The notes: a model not told the origin generated them from the sequence alone. Positions 52,766-61,847 are shown, numbered from the stretch's first letter. The stretch: DNA of 64,000 nucleotides from Arthrobacter pascens (GCF_030816475.1 NZ_JAUSXF010000001.1:3348001-3412000), one strand, 5' to 3'. Numbers and translations are program-made.

Positions 52766-53509
52766 TCAGGACACCGCGGGGGTGTCCACAGCAGGCCATG
52801 GCCACCCGGTAATGGTTTTGGGACGCGGCGTGGCGTACGTCCGGACCTTGGACGTGGACAGCCCCATCCGCACCAGCGACTCGGCGATCGTCACGGCCGC
52901 CGCCACGCCATCCACCACCGGGACTGAAGCCCGCAGCCGGATCTGCTCATCGAGACCGGCCATGCCGCCGCAGCCAAGCACAATGACCTCAGCCCTGTCC
53001 CTGCGTACGGCAAGCAGCGCCTGCTCCACGATCGCTTCGACGGCCCGCTCCGGATCCTCTTCCAGTTCCAGGACTGCCAGTCCGCTGGCCCGGACAGATG
53101 CGCAACGGGCATCCAGCCCGGCGAGCTTCAACCGGTCCTCGATCAGCGGCACTGTCCGGTCCAGGGTGGTGACCACCGAATACTTGTGGCCCAGGAACAT
53201 GGCCGTGCTCGCTGCAGCTTCGGTGATGTCCACCACCGGAACATCGAGGAGTTCCTGCAGGCCTTCGCGTCCGTGCTCGCCGTAGCCGGCCTGGATCACC
53301 GCGTCATACGGCCCCTCATAGGACAGCACTGTGTCCATCACGGCGATCGCGGCGAGATAACTTTCGAAATTTCCTTCGCAGGAATCTGCACCGAAGCGGG
53401 GCGTCAGTCCGATGATTTCCGTTCCTGCGGCCGCAACGTGCCGTGCCTGGGCGGCGATGGAGTCGGTCATGGACCGGGTGGTGTTGACATTGGCAACGAG
53501 AATTCTCAT
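52766..53509 (-). CDS. Asp/Glu/hydantoin racemase family protein with Gly/Cys active site
   Basis: 247 residues from ATG 53509, preceded by AAAGGA. The sequence follows hydantoin racemases (ILVANVNTTRSMT, VVDITEAA, YSVVTTLDRTV, RCASVRASG, VIVLGCGGMAG). The second catalytic Cys is kept (Cys180), but the first (ACFGDPG motif) reads AGYGEHG, so Gly75 replaces it. Arylmalonate decarboxylase also has Gly and Cys at these positions. It may therefore be a decarboxylase or isomerase rather than a two-base racemase. Divergent from the RpiR/NCS1 genes. Confidence 0.85.
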   Translation of the reverse strand: MRILVANVNTTRSMTDSIAAQARHVAAAGTEIIGLTPRFGADSCEGNFESYLAAIAVMDTVLSYEGPYDAVIQAGYGEHGREGLQELLDVPVVDITEAAASTAMFLGHKYSVVTTLDRTVPLIEDRLKLAGLDARCASVRASGLAVLELEEDPERAVEAIVEQALLAVRRDRAEVIVLGCGGMAGLDEQIRLRASVPVVDGVAAAVTIAESLVRMGLSTSKVRTYATPRPKTITGWPWPAVDTPAVS

Positions 53510-53621
53510 GGTCCTTTTCCTGCTTCCGCCGATCGGGTATGAAGCCCTTCCCCAGAAGTATGCCCCGGACCGGGACCGGACTAAGAACCGGTGAGTGAGG
53601 TTGCCGTGAGACGGTAGTTTC

Positions 53622-54446
53622 ATGAGGATCGACGAACGAATCGGACAGCAATACCCGGGGCTGAGCCCCCAGGAGCAGAAGGCTGCCGACACTCTCCTGG
53701 ACCGGCTGGGCGACCTCGCAACCTACAACGCAGCAGAGCTGGCCGTGCTCAGTGGTGTTTCCAAAGCCACCATGAGCCGCCTGTTCCGAAGGCTGGGGTT
53801 TGCGGATTTCAATGAGGTGAAGGAGCACACACGAAACATCCGTTCCAGTGGAATGCCACTTGGTTCAGAGGATACTGACGCCAGCCTTGCCGGACACCTG
53901 GACCGGGAGGTGGAAAACGTCCGCCGCCTCTTCGAGCTCCTCGATGATTCCCGGCTGGCGGCTGCGACCGAAAAACTGGCGGGCGCCGGCACTGTGCTCC
54001 TCATCGGCTTCCGCAACAGTTTCCCCGTGGCGCTTCACCTGAGGCAGCAACTGCTCCAATGCCGCCAAGACGTCAACCTGGCCCCGCAACCCGGGCAAAG
54101 CCTCGGTGAGGAACTGGCGGGACTGGGCGACGGCGATGTCGTAGTCCTCTTTGGCTTCCGCCGACGGCCGGCGGATTTCTCCAGAGTCCTTAAGGCTGCG
54201 GCCTCCACGGGGGCGGCAACCATCCTCATCGCGGATTCAAGTGCCAGGCGGCTCGCGGCGGATTCCACTGTCTGGATTGAATGCCCGGTCGACGGCGGGC
54301 ACGCCCTGGACAGCTACGCCGCGGCCATGAGCCTCGTCAGCATCCTCTCCAACGGAGTCCTCACACTTCTTGGCCGTGGTGGCCGGGACCGCGTCCGGAA
54401 GGTTGCCGGGTTCTTCGACTCGCTGGGCGAGATCGAATCCTCTTGA
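53622..54446 (+). CDS. MurR/RpiR family transcriptional regulator
   Basis: 274 residues. The N-terminal helix-turn-helix (YNAAELAVLSGVSKATMSRLF) is followed by a SIS domain (about 120-250; VLLIGFRNSFPVALHLRQQL, DVVVLFGFRRRP) that would bind a metabolite. It lies between the divergent racemase-family gene and the transporter and probably regulates both. Confidence 0.92.
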   Translation: MRIDERIGQQYPGLSPQEQKAADTLLDRLGDLATYNAAELAVLSGVSKATMSRLFRRLGFADFNEVKEHTRNIRSSGMPLGSEDTDASLAGHLDREVENVRRLFELLDDSRLAAATEKLAGAGTVLLIGFRNSFPVALHLRQQLLQCRQDVNLAPQPGQSLGEELAGLGDGDVVVLFGFRRRPADFSRVLKAAASTGAATILIADSSARRLAADSTVWIECPVDGGHALDSYAAAMSLVSILSNGVLTLLGRGGRDRVRKVAGFFDSLGEIESS

Positions 54447-54580
54447 CCCCAATGACACGCCTGCCCTCCGTCAGTAAAGAGAATTTGTTGCTGCAGAAAC
54501 GCCAGTGAAACATCCGTTCCATCTAATTGCTCTTATGAAACGGCCGGACCGTCGGCTGTCCTGATCAATCAGAGGAACCC

Positions 54581-56152
54581 ATGCCAGAGTCCCAGACGGC
54601 CGCTCCCCTTCGGGAAGACGTTCCCCCGGCAGCCGGCCCCTATGCCGCTTATGATCCCCAGCTCAGCAACGAGGATCTCGCTCCGCTCAGGAAACAGCAC
54701 TGGAGCAGCTATAACCTTTTCGCGTTCTGGATGTCCGACGTCCACAGCATCGGCGGCTACGTCACGGCCGGAAGCCTGTTTGCCCTCGGACTGGCGAGCT
54801 GGCAGGTCCTCGTTGCCCTGCTGGTGGGCATCGTCATTGTGAACGTCTTCTGCAATCTGGTCGCGAAGCCGAGCCAGCTTACGGGCGTCCCCTACCCCGT
54901 CATCAACCGCGCCGTCTTCGGAGTCAAGGGCGCCAATATTCCCGCCATTATCAGGGGCCTGATAGCTGTCGCCTGGTACGGCGTCCAGACATTCCTGGCC
55001 TCCGAGGCCCTGGTGATAGTTTTCCTGAAGTTCTTTCCAGGCATGGCGCCGCTGTACGACGTCGAAAAGTCCGGCTTCCTGGGGCTCTCCACCTTGGGCT
55101 GGATCTGCTACGGAATCCTGTGGGTGGCACAGGCAGCACTGTTCTGGAACGGCATGGAAAGCATCCGGAAGTTCATCGACTTCGCCGGTCCCGCCGTCTA
55201 TATAGTCATGCTGGTGCTCGCCATCTACCTCGTCTCCAAGGCCGGCATCGGCAACATCAGCCTTAATCTGTCCAGCGGCGAGCCGCTGGACTTCGCGTCC
55301 TCCATCCCCGTGATGATCTCGGCGATCGCCCTGGTGGTCTCCTACTTCTCCGGCCCGATGCTGAACTTCGGCGACTTCGCCCGCTACGGCAAGAGCTACA
55401 GCGCAGTCAAGAAGGGCAACTTCCTGGGCCTGCCGGTGAACTTCCTCTTTTTCTCACTCCTGACCGTCATCACGGCGTCGGCGACCATCCCGGTGTTCGG
55501 CCACCTCATCACGGACCCGGTCAAGACCGTCCAGGAAATCGACAGCGTCTTCGCCGTGCTGCTCGGCGGCCTGACCTTCGTCATTGCCACTGTAGGAATC
55601 AACATCGTGGCCAACTTCATCTCGCCCGCCTTCGACTTCTCCAACGTCAGCCCGCAGAAGATCAGCTGGCGGGCAGGAGGCATGATTGCCGCCGTCGGTT
55701 CAGTCATCCTTACGCCCTGGAACTGGTACTCCAATGACGACGCAATCCACTACACCCTGGGTGTCCTGGGGGCTCTGATCGGTCCCCTGTTCGGAATCCT
55801 GATCGCCGGCTACTACATCATCAGCCAGCAGAAGGTGTGGGTGGATGACATGTACACCCTGAAGTCCACGGGCCGGTACTGGTTCCGCAATGGCTACAAT
55901 CCGAACGCCGTCAAGGCCGTTGCCATCAGCGGCGCCATCTCCATTGCCTCGGTGCTGATTCCCAAAATACTGCTCGATACCGGCGCCACATCGGTGAACG
56001 CCACCTGGATCGGGAACTACAGCTGGTTCCTGGGCTGCGGCCTCGGCCTCGTGGTGTTCTGGTTCCTGGAGCGGCGCTCACCCATGATCAGCCTTGAACC
56101 GACCGGAACCGAGGCGGACCTCAACGTCAGCGAAGGCCTCCTCAGCCTCTGA
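54581..56152 (+). CDS. NCS1 family nucleobase/hydantoin:cation symporter
   Basis: 523 residues, 12 helices, AGAGGAA before the ATG. NCS1 features: LFAFWMSDVHSIGGY in helix 1, GVPYPVINRAVFGVKGANIPA, IRGLIAVAWYGVQTF, LNFGDFARYGKS and NVSPQKISWRAGG. The family includes Mhp1, the hydantoin transporter of Microbacterium, and permeases for uracil, cytosine and allantoin. Linkage to a hydantoin-racemase-like gene favours a cyclic ureide or related acid, but this is only an inference. Confidence 0.92.
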   Translation: MPESQTAAPLREDVPPAAGPYAAYDPQLSNEDLAPLRKQHWSSYNLFAFWMSDVHSIGGYVTAGSLFALGLASWQVLVALLVGIVIVNVFCNLVAKPSQLTGVPYPVINRAVFGVKGANIPAIIRGLIAVAWYGVQTFLASEALVIVFLKFFPGMAPLYDVEKSGFLGLSTLGWICYGILWVAQAALFWNGMESIRKFIDFAGPAVYIVMLVLAIYLVSKAGIGNISLNLSSGEPLDFASSIPVMISAIALVVSYFSGPMLNFGDFARYGKSYSAVKKGNFLGLPVNFLFFSLLTVITASATIPVFGHLITDPVKTVQEIDSVFAVLLGGLTFVIATVGINIVANFISPAFDFSNVSPQKISWRAGGMIAAVGSVILTPWNWYSNDDAIHYTLGVLGALIGPLFGILIAGYYIISQQKVWVDDMYTLKSTGRYWFRNGYNPNAVKAVAISGAISIASVLIPKILLDTGATSVNATWIGNYSWFLGCGLGLVVFWFLERRSPMISLEPTGTEADLNVSEGLLSL

Positions 56153-56155
56153 CCC

Positions 56156-56226
56156 GGGCACGAACGAGCAGTTGTTAACCCTCTTTCCGCGCGGTTTGAG
56201 GGCATTAGCTGCTCGTTCGTGTGCCC
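56156..56226. repeat. Long imperfect hairpin after the NCS1 gene
   Basis: GGGCACGAACGAGCAG (56156-56171) pairs with CTGCTCGTTCGTGTGCCC (56209-56226) except for a 2-base bulge. A nested stem CCCTC/GAGGG (56179-56183 and 56198-56202) and the palindrome CCGCGCGG lie in the loop. It may be a terminator for the NCS1 operon or a dispersed REP-like element. Confidence 0.6.
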
Positions 56227-56299
56227 GTTGAGGCGGGAACAGCCGGCCATCCTTGGAATAGCGTTGTCAGCCCACCGGAGCATTCCTACAGTTGGAACC

Positions 56300-56737
56300 A
56301 TGAACCAGTGGGACCACAACACTGAAACGGAAAGCGGCGGAGAGCCTCCCGACGCCGGCGCCAATCGACGGCAGCTGCGCGCGGCGGCGCAGGCGGTCCT
56401 CGACCGGCTGTCCGGGGACTACATTGTCCGGCCCGGTGTTGAACGCGACAGGATGTTCGGCAGCGACGGACTGAAGGTGAATGGAAAGTTTTTCGCTTTC
56501 ATTGGCAGGGAGGGCCGGCTGATCCTTAAGCTGCCCGCCAGCCAGGCCGCAGATCTTGTGGCAGCAGGAAAGGCTGAGCCCGTGACCATCGGCAGCCGGA
56601 AGACGCGTGAGTGGGTCGGGCTGCCGATGCCCGGAGCGCCCGGGGACACGGCCGAGTGGAAACGGGCCCTGGGTGATGCACACAGCTATGTGGCCGCAGT
56701 GACGGCGCCCCAACCGTCTGCGGCTGAAAACGAATAG
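56300..56737 (+). CDS. TfoX N-terminal-like domain protein
   Basis: 145 residues from ATG 56300. The core (RMFGSDGLKVNGKFFAFIG, LILKLPASQAADLVAAG) is the TfoX/DUF fold of actinobacterial proteins, with a conserved RMFG. In enterobacteria TfoX regulates competence; here the role is unknown. The longer upstream frame lies over the hairpin and is unlikely to be coding. Confidence 0.8.
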   Translation: MNQWDHNTETESGGEPPDAGANRRQLRAAAQAVLDRLSGDYIVRPGVERDRMFGSDGLKVNGKFFAFIGREGRLILKLPASQAADLVAAGKAEPVTIGSRKTREWVGLPMPGAPGDTAEWKRALGDAHSYVAAVTAPQPSAAENE

Positions 56738-56759
56738 CCGGACCCGAAGGGAATATGCC

Positions 56760-57545
56760 GTGGCGCGAATCTTCATCACCGGCTCAACCGACGGACTTGG
56801 CCGTGCCGCGGCAGAAGCCCTGATCAATGAGGGCCATGAGGTGGTGCTGCATGCCAAAACACCCGCCCGCGCAACCGCCCTGGCAAACCTCGCACCGCGC
56901 ACAGGAGGCATCGTCGTCGGCGATCTCAGCAGCGGCGCTGAAACCCGCGCACTTGCCGACCAGGTGAACAACATCGGCAGGATGGATGCCGTCATTCACA
57001 ATGCGGGCACTTATCTGGAACGGACACGGGGAACGACACCGGAGGGGCACGCACGGACATTGGCCGTGAATACGCTGGCACCCTACCTCCTCACCGCCCT
57101 GATTGACCGGCCGGACCGCCTGATCTACCTCAGCAGCGGAATGCACCGCGGAGGCACAGCATCCCTGCACGACATCGACTGGACCGAACGGCGCTGGAAC
57201 GCCGGCCAGGCATACTCCGAGAGCAAGCTCCAGGTCACAGCGCTTGCCTTGGCGCTCGCACGACGCTGGCCGGACGTGCTCAGCCATGCCGTGGACCCCG
57301 GCTGGGTTCCCACCAGGATGGGCGGCCGCGGCGCGCCCGATGATCTGGAACTTGGCCACGCCACCCAGACCTGGCTGGCCACCAGCAACGACCCCGAAGC
57401 AACCCGGAGCGGTGGCTATTGGCACCACAGGAAGCAGCTGCAGCCTTCCCCGCACGCCCTCGACCCTGGCTTCCAGGATCGGCTCCTGGACCGCCTGACC
57501 GAACTTACCGGCGTCGTGCTGGGAACAAGCAAAACGACCAGGTAG
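56760..57545 (+). CDS. Short-chain dehydrogenase/reductase
   Basis: 261 residues, GTG start. The Rossmann site reads ITGSTDGLGRA, NAG is in VIHNAGTYLE, Ser is in LIYLSSGMH, and the catalytic Tyr-Lys pair is in AYSESKLQ. The residue after strand 2 (HAKTPARA) favours NADP. Substrate unknown. It follows the TfoX-like gene by 22 bases. Confidence 0.9.
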   Translation: MARIFITGSTDGLGRAAAEALINEGHEVVLHAKTPARATALANLAPRTGGIVVGDLSSGAETRALADQVNNIGRMDAVIHNAGTYLERTRGTTPEGHARTLAVNTLAPYLLTALIDRPDRLIYLSSGMHRGGTASLHDIDWTERRWNAGQAYSESKLQVTALALALARRWPDVLSHAVDPGWVPTRMGGRGAPDDLELGHATQTWLATSNDPEATRSGGYWHHRKQLQPSPHALDPGFQDRLLDRLTELTGVVLGTSKTTR

Positions 57546-57649
57546 CGCCACTCCGCCGCAATGACGGCCGGCGTGCACTCCGTCGGCATCATCAAGCTAT
57601 CTGGCGTGTCTTCCCTCTGCGGATTTGCCTGGTCATAGGATGGGGCGCC

Positions 57650-58165
57650 ATGGCACTGCAACTTGTTCAGGTGAATTTCAAGGCCCGGGACTCAGCGCTG
57701 GGCAGGTTCTGGGCGGAGGCCCTCGGCTGGGGCGTTTCGAGTGAGGGGCCCGGCGTGACCAACTTTGAACCCCTGGGCTTCGTCTGGCCCGATCCCGTGG
57801 CAGTCTGCGTCGATGTCGTCACCGTCCGGACCCCGAAACGGTGGAGTACCGCACGCACCTCGATCTCGGCACCACCTCCACGGCCCACCAGGCTGAGCTG
57901 ACTGGACCCTGCACTTGGTGACTGGTGACCACGCGAGGCTTCGCTCGGCGAAAGATGTCGGGCCCTATCTGGAGTTCCTTCGCACTCCAGTCGTGAAGAC
58001 CGTGTGCGGCTGTGTCAATCTCGACCTGATGCCTTATCCAGGCGGGGATCAGGCCGCAGAGGTGGCCCGGCTGCCACTGACGCCGATGTCGGCCAGGGCG
58101 ATGTGCCATGGGTATGTCTCACCGATTCGGAGGGCAACGATTTCTGCGTCCTCCGACCGCACTGA
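57650..58165 (+). pseudogene. Decayed double-domain VOC (glyoxalase-like) protein
   Basis: The reading frame starts normally (MALQLVQVNFKARDSALGRF at 57650) and shifts near 57825. It continues in another frame as PETVEYRTHLDLGTTSTAHQAEL, then jumps to the end of a second VOC domain (VGPYLEFLRTP, VNLDLMPYPGGDQAAEVARL). It ends near 58080-58165 as DVPWVCLTDSEGNDFCVLRPH. The end of domain 1 and start of domain 2 are missing, so the gene has suffered at least two frameshifts and a deletion. Confidence 0.7.
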
Positions 58166-58170
58166 AACGC

Positions 58171-59556
58171 TTAGACTGTCCGTTCGCGCCACAGCAGCGT
58201 CACCGGAAACACCAAAACGCTCAGGACAACCATGGCCGTGACCATAAGGCCCCAGCTCGCCTGATCCACGCCGTCGGCCCCAAACACCCCGATCAGCACG
58301 GTGGCCGTGATGGCGCCGACATAGCGGCAGGTCTGGAAGATCCCGGCGGCAACCCCCCGTTCCTGGGGCGTTGTTGACACGAACATGCCTTGGTTGGAGG
58401 CGACGCTGACCGCCCCGTAGGGCACGCCCATGATGGCAGTGAGCGCCAGTACCAGCGGAATGGCCAGCGAACTGGTCAGCGTCCACATCAGGGCGCCGGC
58501 GGCAGCCAGGAGTACCACGCCGTAAATCAGCACCCGCCGCACGCCGAACCGGCTCATCGCGCGGACGGCCCAGGGCGTCGCCACGACGGACATGGCGGCA
58601 AGCGGCAGCATGAGCAGTCCCACGACTCCCGGATTGTAACCGGCCGCTTCCTGGAGCAACTGCGGCAGGCCGAAGAACACGAAATAGTAGGCGCTGCTGA
58701 AAACGGCGAAGCACAGATACACGATCATCAGCGGCCGGTTGCGCCCCAGGAGCCGAAGATCAAGGAACGGCTGGGTGAACCGCAACTCCCGCCAAACAAA
58801 CAGGGCCGCGATGACTGTTCCCGCGCCGAGCAGCCACCAGCGGTAATCGGGCAGCACATTGAGCAGGGCCATCATCATCAACAGGAGCGACGTGACGAAG
58901 CCCAGGATGCCCGGAATGTCCGAGGCCCGCACCAGCTCGGCCACGGTTCCCCGCTCCCGGGCCCCGTCCCGCGGCGCAACCTGCCTCACGATCAGCAAGG
59001 CCGCAAGCGCCAATGGCACGTTGATCAGGAACAAGGCCTGCCAGCCGACGGCCCCGACCAGGAGGCCTCCAACGACGGGGCCCACGGCGGCCGCGGAGGT
59101 GTTGGCCATTTGGATGCGGCCCAAGGGACGGGCCGTTTCCATGCCGGCCTCACGGGCAATTCCTCCGACCATCACGACAGCGCTCGGATAGGCAGCTGCG
59201 GTGCCCAGTGCCATCACGGCCCGGACCACGCAGAGGACTGCGAAGTTCGGTGAGAACGGGGCAAAAGCGCAGGTCACAGCGACCAGCCCCATGCCCAGCA
59301 TAAACATCCGGCGGGCACCGAACCTGTCCGCCAGCCTTCCCATCAGGGGCTGCCCTGCCGCTGAACTGAGGTAGAAGGACGTGATCACCCAGGTAACAGT
59401 GGCAACGTCGAGGCTGAAATCCGCGCGGAGCACCACCAGCGCCACGGCAATCATGGATGAATTCAAGGGGTTCAGCGCCGTGCCCAGGCTGAGGCCGGCG
59501 ACGGCCAGACTGGTCCGCGATTGGTTGCTCACGGAAACAGTCTGTCGCACAGCCAT
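58171..59556 (-). CDS. MFS transporter (drug efflux type)
   Basis: 461 residues from the ATG at 59556; an alternative TTG start at 59610 adds 18 residues. About 14 helices are seen, with motif A after helix 2 (GRLADRFGARRM) and motif C-like text in helix 5 (AVGPVVGGLLVG), both typical of DHA2-type drug:H+ antiporters. It is divergent from mntH, and the palindrome between them could affect both promoters. Confidence 0.88.
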   Translation of the reverse strand: MAVRQTVSVSNQSRTSLAVAGLSLGTALNPLNSSMIAVALVVLRADFSLDVATVTWVITSFYLSSAAGQPLMGRLADRFGARRMFMLGMGLVAVTCAFAPFSPNFAVLCVVRAVMALGTAAAYPSAVVMVGGIAREAGMETARPLGRIQMANTSAAAVGPVVGGLLVGAVGWQALFLINVPLALAALLIVRQVAPRDGARERGTVAELVRASDIPGILGFVTSLLLMMMALLNVLPDYRWWLLGAGTVIAALFVWRELRFTQPFLDLRLLGRNRPLMIVYLCFAVFSSAYYFVFFGLPQLLQEAAGYNPGVVGLLMLPLAAMSVVATPWAVRAMSRFGVRRVLIYGVVLLAAAGALMWTLTSSLAIPLVLALTAIMGVPYGAVSVASNQGMFVSTTPQERGVAAGIFQTCRYVGAITATVLIGVFGADGVDQASWGLMVTAMVVLSVLVFPVTLLWRERTV

Positions 59557-59623
59557 CAGGAACTTCGACTTGATGAAGAGGAGTGCAGCGTCGAGGCCAA
59601 AGTTGGACAACCTAAACTCTACT

Positions 59624-59639
59624 TTTCGGTATACCTAAA
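59624..59639. promoter_or_regulatory. DtxR/MntR-like palindrome upstream of the Nramp gene
   Basis: TTTCGGTATACCTAAA is a 16-bp near-palindrome (core GGTATACC, one mismatched pair) in an AT-rich stretch 48 bases before the Nramp start. DtxR-family manganese regulators bind similar T/A-flanked GG..CC sites. The match is by eye. Confidence 0.5.
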
Positions 59640-59686
59640 TTGAGATATCCTCGTTCTATCAGTACCCCCAATGACGAGGATCAACG

Positions 59687-60937
59687 ATGGCAGTTACCAC
59701 CCTTTCGAAACGACAGGCGACTGGCCGCAAATGGTCACGCCTGCTGCTGATGGGCCCTGCCTTCGTAGCCGCCATTGCCTACGTGGACCCCGGAAACGTT
59801 GCCGCGAACCTGACCGCCGGCGCGAACTACGGCTATCTGCTCATATGGGTCCTCGTCGCCGCAAACGCGATGGCCGTCCTGGTGCAGTACCAGTCCGCCA
59901 AGCTCGGACTGGCCACTGGACTGAGCCTTCCCGAGATCCTCGGCAAGCGACTCGGCAACGGACGCCGCAGGCTCTTCTGGGTCCAGGCCGAGGTTGTGGC
60001 CGGGGCGACGGACATGGCGGAAGTCATCGGCGGGGCTGTGGCGCTTAACCTGCTGTTCGGACTCCCCCTGCTGGCAGGAGGCATCATCATCGGCCTGGCC
60101 TCCATGCTGCTTCTTGCACTGCAATCAGCCCGGGGCCAGAAGTCATTCGAATACGCCATCCTGATCCTTCTGGGAGTCATCGCCGTCGGGTTCGTCTCAG
60201 GCCTCTTCGTGAATCCACCCGACGCAGGAAGTGCACTGAACGGGCTCGTGCCGCGTTTTGAAGGCACCGATACTGTCCTTCTTGCCGCCGGCATGCTCGG
60301 CGCCACGGTGATGCCGCACGCAATCTACCTCCACTCCGCCCTGGCCCGGGACAGGCACGGCTTTTCCGAGGATCCGGCCGTGCGGACACGCCTGATCCGG
60401 GCCACACGATTCGATGTTGCCGGCGCCCTCCTGCTGGCCGGCGTCGTTAATATCGCCATGCTCCTGCTGGCCGCTTCCAGCCTCCGCGGGATCGAGGGAA
60501 CCGACACGATCGCCGGAGCCCACGCCGCCGTCACGTCAGCATTGGGCCCGGCCATCGGCGTCGTCTTCGCGATCGGCCTGCTGGCATCGGGGCTGGCATC
60601 CACCTCGGTCGGGTGTTACGCCGGGGCCACCATCATGGGCGGACTGCTCAAGTTCAGGATCCCGCTGCTGACCCGCCGCATCATCACACTGATCCCGGCC
60701 CTGGCGATTCTTGGCCTTGGCGTCGAACCGACCCTCGCCCTGGTCCTCAGCCAGGTCCTGCTCAGCTTCGGCATCCCGTTCGCCCTAATCCCGCTCATCC
60801 GGCTCACCGGCAACCGCGAGGTCATGGGTATCCACACCGACTCCTGGGCACTCAAGCTCGCCGGTTGGACCAGTGCCACGCTCATCGTCGGACTCAACTG
60901 CATCCTCATCGTCCTGACCATCACCGGCCAGTCCTGA
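59687..60937 (+). CDS. mntH: Nramp family divalent metal transporter (manganese)
   Basis: 416 residues, 11 helices. The metal-binding helix 1 motif is AYVDPGNVAAN (DPGN) and the helix 6 motif is VMPHAIYLHS (MPH), both intact; EVVAGATDMAEVIGG is family-typical. It imports Mn2+ with protons. Regulation by a DtxR/MntR-type repressor is suggested by the palindrome upstream. Confidence 0.93.
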   Translation: MAVTTLSKRQATGRKWSRLLLMGPAFVAAIAYVDPGNVAANLTAGANYGYLLIWVLVAANAMAVLVQYQSAKLGLATGLSLPEILGKRLGNGRRRLFWVQAEVVAGATDMAEVIGGAVALNLLFGLPLLAGGIIIGLASMLLLALQSARGQKSFEYAILILLGVIAVGFVSGLFVNPPDAGSALNGLVPRFEGTDTVLLAAGMLGATVMPHAIYLHSALARDRHGFSEDPAVRTRLIRATRFDVAGALLLAGVVNIAMLLLAASSLRGIEGTDTIAGAHAAVTSALGPAIGVVFAIGLLASGLASTSVGCYAGATIMGGLLKFRIPLLTRRIITLIPALAILGLGVEPTLALVLSQVLLSFGIPFALIPLIRLTGNREVMGIHTDSWALKLAGWTSATLIVGLNCILIVLTITGQS

Positions 60938-60950
60938 CGGGAGCCGGAGC

Positions 60951-61304
60951 CTACGCCCGCGCGCGGGGAGCCAGGGCGTCGTTCAGGAACTCCAGGTGGG
61001 CAGGCGTGGTGGCTGTGGTGCGGTCCGCATATTCGGGGTGCTTGCTGATGAACTTCTTGATGAACGGGCACACCGGCACGATCTGCAGTCCCGCTTCCAC
61101 CGTCGCATCCAGCGCCACCCTGGCCAGCCTGCCCGCGAGCCCCTGGCCGCCGTATTCCTCATTGATCACCGTGTGATAGAAAATCCGCTGCGGCGCGGCA
61201 CCGGCGTCGTACTCTTTGTACGCTGCCTTTCCGATCACGTTGCCGGCCACGAGCACTTCAAACCGCTCTCGTTCCGGGTTGTGGCGGATAGTGGCATCAC
61301 TCAT
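60951..61304 (-). CDS. GNAT family N-acetyltransferase (YjdJ-like)
   Basis: 117 residues, shorter than a standard GNAT. The acetyl-CoA loop is YGGQGLAGRLARVALD, then VPVCPFIKKFISKHPEYAD, the hallmark of the small YjdJ/GTLF3-like group. Substrate unknown. Convergent with mntH and 13 bases from it. Confidence 0.9.
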   Translation of the reverse strand: MSDATIRHNPERERFEVLVAGNVIGKAAYKEYDAGAAPQRIFYHTVINEEYGGQGLAGRLARVALDATVEAGLQIVPVCPFIKKFISKHPEYADRTTATTPAHLEFLNDALAPRARA

Positions 61305-61505
61305 TGGGCTCTCCTTGGTTGCACCTTTTGCTACAGCCTAACGGCGTCGGAGGTGCCTGTATTTCCAAGCCCCTCCAACCGGTGCCCGGCGTCCGGGCCG
61401 GTGACTTACTCCACAATCCCTTGTATTGTCGTGGGCACCGGGCCGGGCAACCGGTAAACCCGCCCCGCCCGGTGGACATGATTGGACACGACGAAGGAGA
61501 GTGCC

Positions 61506-61832
61506 ATGACCACTGACAACGAAGCGCGGGTCCTGGACGAGTGGAGCCACCGGCTGGCCCAGGCACTGCAGATCCTCGATCTGGAAGTGGACCAGGAACT
61601 GCTCCTCGATCTCGCCCGGAAATCTGCCGACTCAGTGATCCACGCGGCGGCACCGGTCACCACGTTCCTGGTCGGCTACGCGGCCGGACTCGACGCCGGG
61701 ACGGGCAGCGCCGGCTCCAAGGAGTCCTCCAGCGCGTCTGTCGCCAAAGCCGCCGGCATCGCGTTCCAGCTCTGCGAAGACGGACACGACGGCGGTCCGG
61801 CCAGCAAGGGATGGGCCGATACCGCTCAGTAA
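61506..61832 (+). CDS. DUF6457 protein
   Basis: 108 residues from ATG 61506 with GGAGAG upstream; a GTG/ATG 24 bases earlier is less likely. All-helical text (LDEWSHRLAQALQILDLEVDQ; VIHAAAPVTTFLVGYAAG) matches DUF6457, which usually sits with molybdenum cofactor and formate dehydrogenase genes. Here the next gene is an FdhF/YdeP oxidoreductase, converging on it. Confidence 0.85.
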   Translation: MTTDNEARVLDEWSHRLAQALQILDLEVDQELLLDLARKSADSVIHAAAPVTTFLVGYAAGLDAGTGSAGSKESSSASVAKAAGIAFQLCEDGHDGGPASKGWADTAQ

Positions 61833-61847
61833 AAGACTGGCATGGGC

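Noticed and set aside
54505..54545. Two TGAAAC repeats before the NCS1 gene as RpiR sites
   Set aside because: There are only six matching bases and no palindromic extension.
59640..59686. yybP-ykoY manganese riboswitch before mntH
   Set aside because: The leader is too short and the conserved helices are not visible.
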